Shown: positions 7,231 through 10,907 of the stretch, one piece after another
How the letters are laid out: the number at the start of each line of letters is the position of its first letter
Position numbering within the stretch: the first letter of the stretch is position 1
Translations under genes and position numbers: made by a program
Source: Planctomycetota bacterium
GTDB taxonomy: Bacteria > Planctomycetota > Planctomycetia > Pirellulales > Lacipirellulaceae
NCBI GenBank assembly: GCA_022615465.1
Contig: JAKEGR010000417.1
Location: 1-10,907, forward strand
DNA: 10,907 bases
Direction: 5' to 3'
Notes under the pieces: model-generated
What the model was told of the DNA's origin: nothing
Database searches by the model: none
Seen by the model: only the letters and a program-made list of their open reading frames with translations

Positions 7231-7310
7231 TTGCCACGAAAAGACACGAAAAGACACAAAACACTTTTTGAGCCTTTTCGCGACTTTTTGTGGCTTTTTG
7301 TGGCTATCAA
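7231..7310 (+). repeat. Intergenic palindrome with tandem-decamer arms
   Basis: The left arm repeats a decamer (CACGAAAAGA twice, then CACAAAACA, from 7236), and the right arm repeats TTTTTGTGGC twice (7285-7304). Read as plus-strand RNA, the arms pair over about 20 bp with only one or two mismatches, because each G in the left arm faces a U. The opposite strand's RNA would have C-A mismatches there, which suggests an element functioning as plus-strand RNA or one that drifted this way by chance. Similar GCCACGAAAAGACAC sequences are, to my knowledge, common between genes in planctomycetes. It sits between the HAD gene and gnd. Confidence 0.65.
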
Positions 7311-7326
7311 ATTAAGGTAACTAAAT

Positions 7327-8775
7327 ATGACGCAATCCTGTGATCTCGGCCTGATCGGCTTGGCCGTAATGGGCGAAAACCTGGCCCTGAATATCGAAAG
7401 CCGCGGCTACCGTGTCGCGGTCTACAACCGCACAACGAGCAAAGTTGACGAGTTTATCAGCGGCCGCGCGAAAGGAAAGAAGTTTGTCGGTTGCCACTCC
7501 CTGGAAGACCTCGTCGCAAATCTCGCCAAGCCGCGGAAAGTGATGATGATGGTCAAGGCCGGCCCGGCGGTCGACGACTTGATCGATACACTTCTCCCCC
7601 TGTTGTCGCCGGGCGACATCCTTATCGACGGCGGCAATACACACTTTGCGGACACGGAACGCCGCACCAAGTACGTCGAGAGCAAGGGCCTGCGCTACAT
7701 TGGCACGGGCGTTTCCGGCGGCGAGGAAGGCGCGCTCAAAGGCCCCAGCATGATGCCCGGCGGCAGCCCCGACGCATGGCCAGCCGTGAAGCCGATTTTT
7801 CAAGCCATCGCGGCCAAGGTCGGCCCGAAAGGCGACATCCCTTGCTGCGAATGGGTAGGCCCGCGCGGCGCAGGACACTACGTCAAGATGGTCCACAACG
7901 GCATCGAATATGGCGACATGCAACTCATCTGCGAGGCCTACTTCATGATGAAGGAAGCCCTGGGCCTTTCGAACGAAGAGTTGTACGACGTCTTTACCGA
8001 TTGGAATCGTGGTGAGTTGGATAGCTACCTCATCGAAATCACCCGCGACATTTTCAGTGTGAAGGACCGCGAGGCCGACGGCTATCTCGTCGACAAGATC
8101 ATGGACCGCGCAGGCGCTAAAGGCACGGGGAAGTGGATGAGCCAGCTTGCGCTCGATCTCGGCGTGCCGAGCACGCTCGTGACCGAGGCCGTGTACGCCC
8201 GTTGCCTGTCGGCGATGAAAGACGCCCGTGTGCGGGCCAGCAAGATGCTGAAAGGCCCAACCGGCACGTACGATGGCAACCGCCGGGAATTCATCGACGC
8301 GATCCGTCAGGCCCTCTATGCCTCGAAGATATGCAGCTACGCTCAGGGCTTTGTCCAATTGCAGCACGCCGCAGCCGAATACGATTGGCCGCTCGACTAT
8401 GGCCAGTGCGCCTTGGTGTGGCGGGGCGGATGCATCATCCGGGCCGTGTTTTTGGAACGCATCAAGGAAGCCTTCGATGCCGATCCGAACCTGGAAAACC
8501 TGCTCCTCGCGCCCTACTTCGCCAATGCCGTGACGAAGGCTCAGGGAGCCTGGCGGCATGTCCTGGTAACCGCGACACAGATTGGTATTCCGGTACCTGG
8601 GTTTGCGACTGCACTTGCCTATTACGACGGCTATCGGCGCGAGCGCCTCCCGGCGAACCTGCTGCAAGCCCAACGCGACTATTTCGGCGCGCACACATAC
8701 GAACGGCTCGACAAGTCGGGTGTTTTTCACACCGATTGGCTCCGCGAACGCCGCCAACCCACCAACAAGACCTAG
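7327..8775 (+). CDS. gnd: 6-phosphogluconate dehydrogenase, decarboxylating
   Basis: The enzyme oxidises and decarboxylates 6-phosphogluconate to ribulose 5-phosphate, making NADPH, in the cytosolic oxidative pentose phosphate pathway. The 482-residue length is normal for the long bacterial/eukaryotic form. Visible features are the dinucleotide-binding GLAVMGEN (11-18), Asn34-Arg35 after the second strand (Arg favours NADP), the substrate-binding GVSGGEEGA (128-136), catalytic VKMVHNGIEYGD (Lys 187, Asn 191, Glu 194), GTGKW (266-270) and the conserved C-terminal YFGAHTYERLD. The ATG is preceded by AAGG about 10 nt upstream, a weak Shine-Dalgarno. The stop codon TAG lies inside the CTAG end of the repeat element at 8772-8880, so the last codons may have been set by its insertion. 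zwf follows one gene later. Confidence 0.97.
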   Translation: MTQSCDLGLIGLAVMGENLALNIESRGYRVAVYNRTTSKVDEFISGRAKGKKFVGCHSLEDLVANLAKPRKVMMMVKAGPAVDDLIDTLLPLLSPGDILIDGGNTHFADTERRTKYVESKGLRYIGTGVSGGEEGALKGPSMMPGGSPDAWPAVKPIFQAIAAKVGPKGDIPCCEWVGPRGAGHYVKMVHNGIEYGDMQLICEAYFMMKEALGLSNEELYDVFTDWNRGELDSYLIEITRDIFSVKDREADGYLVDKIMDRAGAKGTGKWMSQLALDLGVPSTLVTEAVYARCLSAMKDARVRASKMLKGPTGTYDGNRREFIDAIRQALYASKICSYAQGFVQLQHAAAEYDWPLDYGQCALVWRGGCIIRAVFLERIKEAFDADPNLENLLLAPYFANAVTKAQGAWRHVLVTATQIGIPVPGFATALAYYDGYRRERLPANLLQAQRDYFGAHTYERLDKSGVFHTDWLRERRQPTNKT

Positions 8776-8880
8776 TGCTCAGTCAAAGCCAACAGTTCGG
8801 GTGCCACTGCTGGCTTGTCCAGCAGTGCTTCGAACTTACGACGATCGTAACCCGAAATCAAAGCGTTGACGCAGCACTAG
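8772..8880. mobile_element. MITE-like structured repeat overlapping the gnd stop codon
   Basis: This 109-bp non-coding element is bounded by imperfect terminal inverted repeats: CTAGTGCTCAGTCAAAGC (8772-8789) against the complement of 8863-8880, 15 of 18 positions matching. A further paired block TTCGGGT/ACCCGAA (8796-8802 with 8850-8856) sits at the same offset from both ends. Two hairpins lie inside: CACTGCTGG/CCAGCAGTG (8805-8813 with 8819-8827, 5-nt loop) and TTACGA/TCGTAA (8836-8841 with 8845-8850). It would fold as a branched, three-way-junction structure. It encodes no protein. The design fits a non-autonomous transposable element or dispersed structured repeat; the family link is inference. 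Confidence 0.65.
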
Positions 8881-8937
8881 CCATTGGATCACCCAACGAA
8901 ACCTTCTTTTCCCTCACCCCACCCCCTAATCACCACC

Positions 8938-9720
8938 ATGTCTCCTGAATACTTGCAAACGTTGTTTGGATTCGACGGTCGGGTCATTGTGGTGATCGGC
9001 GGCGAGGGCGTTCTTGGCGGCGAACTGTGCCAGGGACTGGCCCAAGCCGGCGCTACGGTGGTCGTGGCTGGATGCAATGTGGAGCACGGCAACCAGCGCG
9101 CCGCGACGATCAAAATGCTGGGGGGCGCGGCAACATTTGTCGAGGTCGACGCCACGAAACGCCAATCCCTTCGGTCGCTGCTCAGTGAAGTCGTGAGGGA
9201 GTACGGCCGCGTCGACGGGCTTGTGAACTGTGCTGGCGTCAATTCGTCGACGCCCTATTTAGACATCACGGAAGATGAATTCCATCGGATCATCAATGTC
9301 AATTTACTGGGCACCCATCTCGCCTGCCAGGTATTCGGCCAACACATGATTGAGGCTGGTGGCGGATCGATTCTGAACATTGGTAGCGTAACGAGCTTTC
9401 GGCCGCTCTCGCGGGTGTTCATTTATTCGGTCTCGAAGGCCGCGGTGCTGAATCTCACGAGGAATGTCGCTCGCGAGTTCGCTCCCCATGGTGTTCGCGT
9501 CAATTGCCTGTGCCCGGGCTTTTTCCCCGCCGAACAGAACCGCAAAATCCTCGACAAGTCACGGATCGATGCGATCTTGAACCACACGCCAATGGGCCGG
9601 CTGGGCGATGCACCCGAATTGATTGGTGCCGCGTTGCTTTTGCTTTCCCCGGCTGCCGGCAGTTTCATTACAGGCGAAGCGATCTACGTCGACGGCGGCT
9701 TTACGGCCATGACGATCTGA
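8938..9720 (+). CDS. SDR-family oxidoreductase, D-mannonate oxidoreductase-like
   Basis: This is a 260-residue classical short-chain dehydrogenase/reductase. It has a glycine-rich GGEGVLGG (21-28, with Ile 20 where the family usually has Thr), NCAG (97-100), and the catalytic set Asn 122, Ser 150, Tyr 163 and Lys 167 (YSVSK). The C-terminal half has PGFFPAEQNRKIL and ends in YVDGGFTAMTI, the pattern of SDR enzymes annotated as D-mannonate oxidoreductase (fructuronate reductase) or gluconate 5-dehydrogenase. The residues after the second strand (AGCN) lack the acidic residue typical of NAD specificity, so the cofactor is uncertain. I chose the ATG at 8938 because it matches the usual SDR N-terminus; a TTG at 8884 would add 18 Pro/Ser-rich residues. 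No Shine-Dalgarno is present, and a C-rich tract precedes the ATG. It lies between gnd and zwf, which suggests a sugar-acid substrate. Confidence 0.88.
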   Translation: MSPEYLQTLFGFDGRVIVVIGGEGVLGGELCQGLAQAGATVVVAGCNVEHGNQRAATIKMLGGAATFVEVDATKRQSLRSLLSEVVREYGRVDGLVNCAGVNSSTPYLDITEDEFHRIINVNLLGTHLACQVFGQHMIEAGGGSILNIGSVTSFRPLSRVFIYSVSKAAVLNLTRNVAREFAPHGVRVNCLCPGFFPAEQNRKILDKSRIDAILNHTPMGRLGDAPELIGAALLLLSPAAGSFITGEAIYVDGGFTAMTI

Positions 9721-9776
9721 CAGTCGCTCTCGGCCAATTGAGGTACGGTTTCCGCCCCCCTGCCCTCCCCCTTTCC

Positions 9777-10907
9777 ATGTCCCACTCGTTTGTCATCTTT
9801 GGCGCCTCAGGCGACCTGACGCACCGGAAGCTCATTCCGGCGCTCTATCGGCTCTGGCGCAAGGGCCGCCTGCCACAAGACACACGAGTTATCGGCTTCT
9901 CGCGCACCAGGTTTTCCAACGACCAGTGGCGGGGCAAGCTTGCCGAGACAACTGCCAGCCAGGTTGGTTCCGACTTCGACGCGGAGCAGTGGGCCGCGTT
10001 CTCCCAAAATATCTACTACCACCCCGGCGATATCAGCCAGGCCGACGACTTCAATAAGTTGTCAGCGTTTCTCGATGAAATTGAACACGGCAGCAACGCC
10101 ACGCGCATCTACTATCTTGCCACTTCCCCGGAATTTTACCAACCGGCGATTGAACAACTCGGCCGCTCCGGCCTCGCGAACGAACACGGCGGCCAGCGGC
10201 GCGTGATCATCGAAAAACCGTTTGGCACGGATCTCGCCTCCGCAAATCGTCTCAATGCATCCGTGCATGAGGTCTTCCGCGAGCATCAGGTGTATCGCAT
10301 CGATCACTACCTCGGCAAGGAAACGGTGCAAAACCTGCTCGTGCTCAGGTTCGCCAACACGATTTTCGAGCCAATTTGGAATCGCAACTACATCGACCAC
10401 GTACAAATTACGGTCGCCGAGAAAGTCGATGTGGGAAGCCGGGCCGGTTATTACGACTCGGCCGGAGTGATTCGCGACATGTTCCAGAATCACTTGCTGC
10501 AGTTGTTGATGGTCACCGCCATGGAGGCACCCGTGCGATATGAAGCCAAATCAGTCCGCGACGAAAAAGTGCAAGTGCTGCAGGCGATCCGCCCCTTGAC
10601 GGGCGCGATGGTCCATCGCGATACGCTCCGCGGCCAGTACCGCGGCTACACGAAGTTGCCAGAGGTCGATTCGGCCAGCCGGACGGCGACCTTTGCCGCC
10701 GTGAAGCTGTGTATCGACAACTGGCGCTGGCAGGGCGTGCCGTTCTACCTGCGCAGCGGCAAGACCATGTCGTGCCGCACGACGCAAATCGTCGTCCAGT
10801 TTCACGAGCCGCCGCATATGCTGTTTGCCGATGGGCCGCATAGCGCCGCCGAGTCGAACCGGCTCGTGATTCAGGTGCAACCCGCCGAGGGCATCCAACT
10901 TCATTTC
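9777..10907 (+). CDS. zwf: Glucose-6-phosphate 1-dehydrogenase (3' end outside window)
   Basis: The enzyme oxidises glucose 6-phosphate to 6-phosphogluconolactone with NADP+, the first step of the oxidative pentose phosphate pathway. The frame stays open for 377 codons to the window edge, about three quarters of the usual ~490-510 residues. Visible features are the nucleotide-binding GASGDLTHRKL (9-19), EKPFG (146-150), the active-site signature RIDHYLGKE (174-182, with catalytic His and Lys), GYYDSAGVIRDMFQNHLLQ (224-242) and FYLRSGK (323-329). The ATG at 9777 puts the GASGDL motif at the normal distance from the N-terminus. No Shine-Dalgarno precedes it; there is a pyrimidine tract instead. 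It starts 56 bp after the SDR gene, so the two are probably co-transcribed. Confidence 0.97.
   Translation, partial: MSHSFVIFGASGDLTHRKLIPALYRLWRKGRLPQDTRVIGFSRTRFSNDQWRGKLAETTASQVGSDFDAEQWAAFSQNIYYHPGDISQADDFNKLSAFLDEIEHGSNATRIYYLATSPEFYQPAIEQLGRSGLANEHGGQRRVIIEKPFGTDLASANRLNASVHEVFREHQVYRIDHYLGKETVQNLLVLRFANTIFEPIWNRNYIDHVQITVAEKVDVGSRAGYYDSAGVIRDMFQNHLLQLLMVTAMEAPVRYEAKSVRDEKVQVLQAIRPLTGAMVHRDTLRGQYRGYTKLPEVDSASRTATFAAVKLCIDNWRWQGVPFYLRSGKTMSCRTTQIVVQFHEPPHMLFADGPHSAAESNRLVIQVQPAEGIQLHF

Noticed and set aside
7231..7310. CRISPR-like or tandem array in the decamer repeats
   Set aside because: The units are only 10 bp with no spacers, and the two arms are complementary, so this is a palindromic repeat and not a CRISPR array.
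7321..8757. 478-codon minus-strand open frame opposite gnd
   Set aside because: It is the mirror of the gnd coding frame; gnd has all family motifs, while this frame has none and no start signal.

Overview
This window looks like chromosomal DNA from a planctomycete, probably near the Pirellulales. Four independent signs support this. The partial 16S rRNA gene contains an exact match to the planctomycete-type EUB338-II probe site. One protein starts with the planctomycete LEPR-XLL-like surface motif. Another ends in a dockerin-like domain plus a PEP-CTERM sorting tail. Several start codons lack a Shine-Dalgarno sequence, and palindromic repeats lie between genes. No phage, plasmid, transposase, CRISPR or tRNA gene was seen.

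Layout. Positions 1-389 (minus strand) are the first ~370 nt of a 16S rRNA gene, running off the left edge. Its leader and promoter region (390-738) holds a boxA antitermination site, a weak proximal promoter, a terminator-type hairpin and a strong distal promoter. Next, also on the minus strand, come a LEPR-XLL protein with degenerate RTX-like GxGxDD repeats (847-1995), a ~500-bp stretch with no convincing gene, and a matrixin-type secreted metalloprotease with PPC-like, dockerin-like and PEP-CTERM regions (2492-3988). A 317-bp divergent spacer separates this protease from a second secreted metzincin on the plus strand (4306-6204), whose C-terminal domain I do not recognise.

The right half is plus strand and metabolic: a HAD-family phosphatase-like protein (6362-7228), 6-phosphogluconate dehydrogenase gnd (7327-8775), an SDR oxidoreductase resembling D-mannonate oxidoreductases (8938-9720), and glucose-6-phosphate dehydrogenase zwf, truncated by the window end (9777-10907). 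gnd and zwf are the two NADPH-forming steps of the oxidative pentose phosphate pathway; the SDR between them suggests a sugar-acid side reaction.

The most unusual material is in the small structured repeats. A CCCTCTCCC/GGGAGAGGG palindrome, of a type I associate with dispersed intergenic repeats, sits inside helix 6 (V1) of the 16S gene. A 109-bp MITE-like element with imperfect terminal inverted repeats and two internal hairpins supplies the stop codon of gnd. A palindrome built from tandem decamers lies between the HAD gene and gnd, and a REP-like hairpin lies in the leader of the matrixin gene. I did not find a clear new multi-gene system; the best leads are these repeats, the promoter-hairpin arrangement before the rRNA gene, and the unassigned C-terminal domain of the second metalloprotease.
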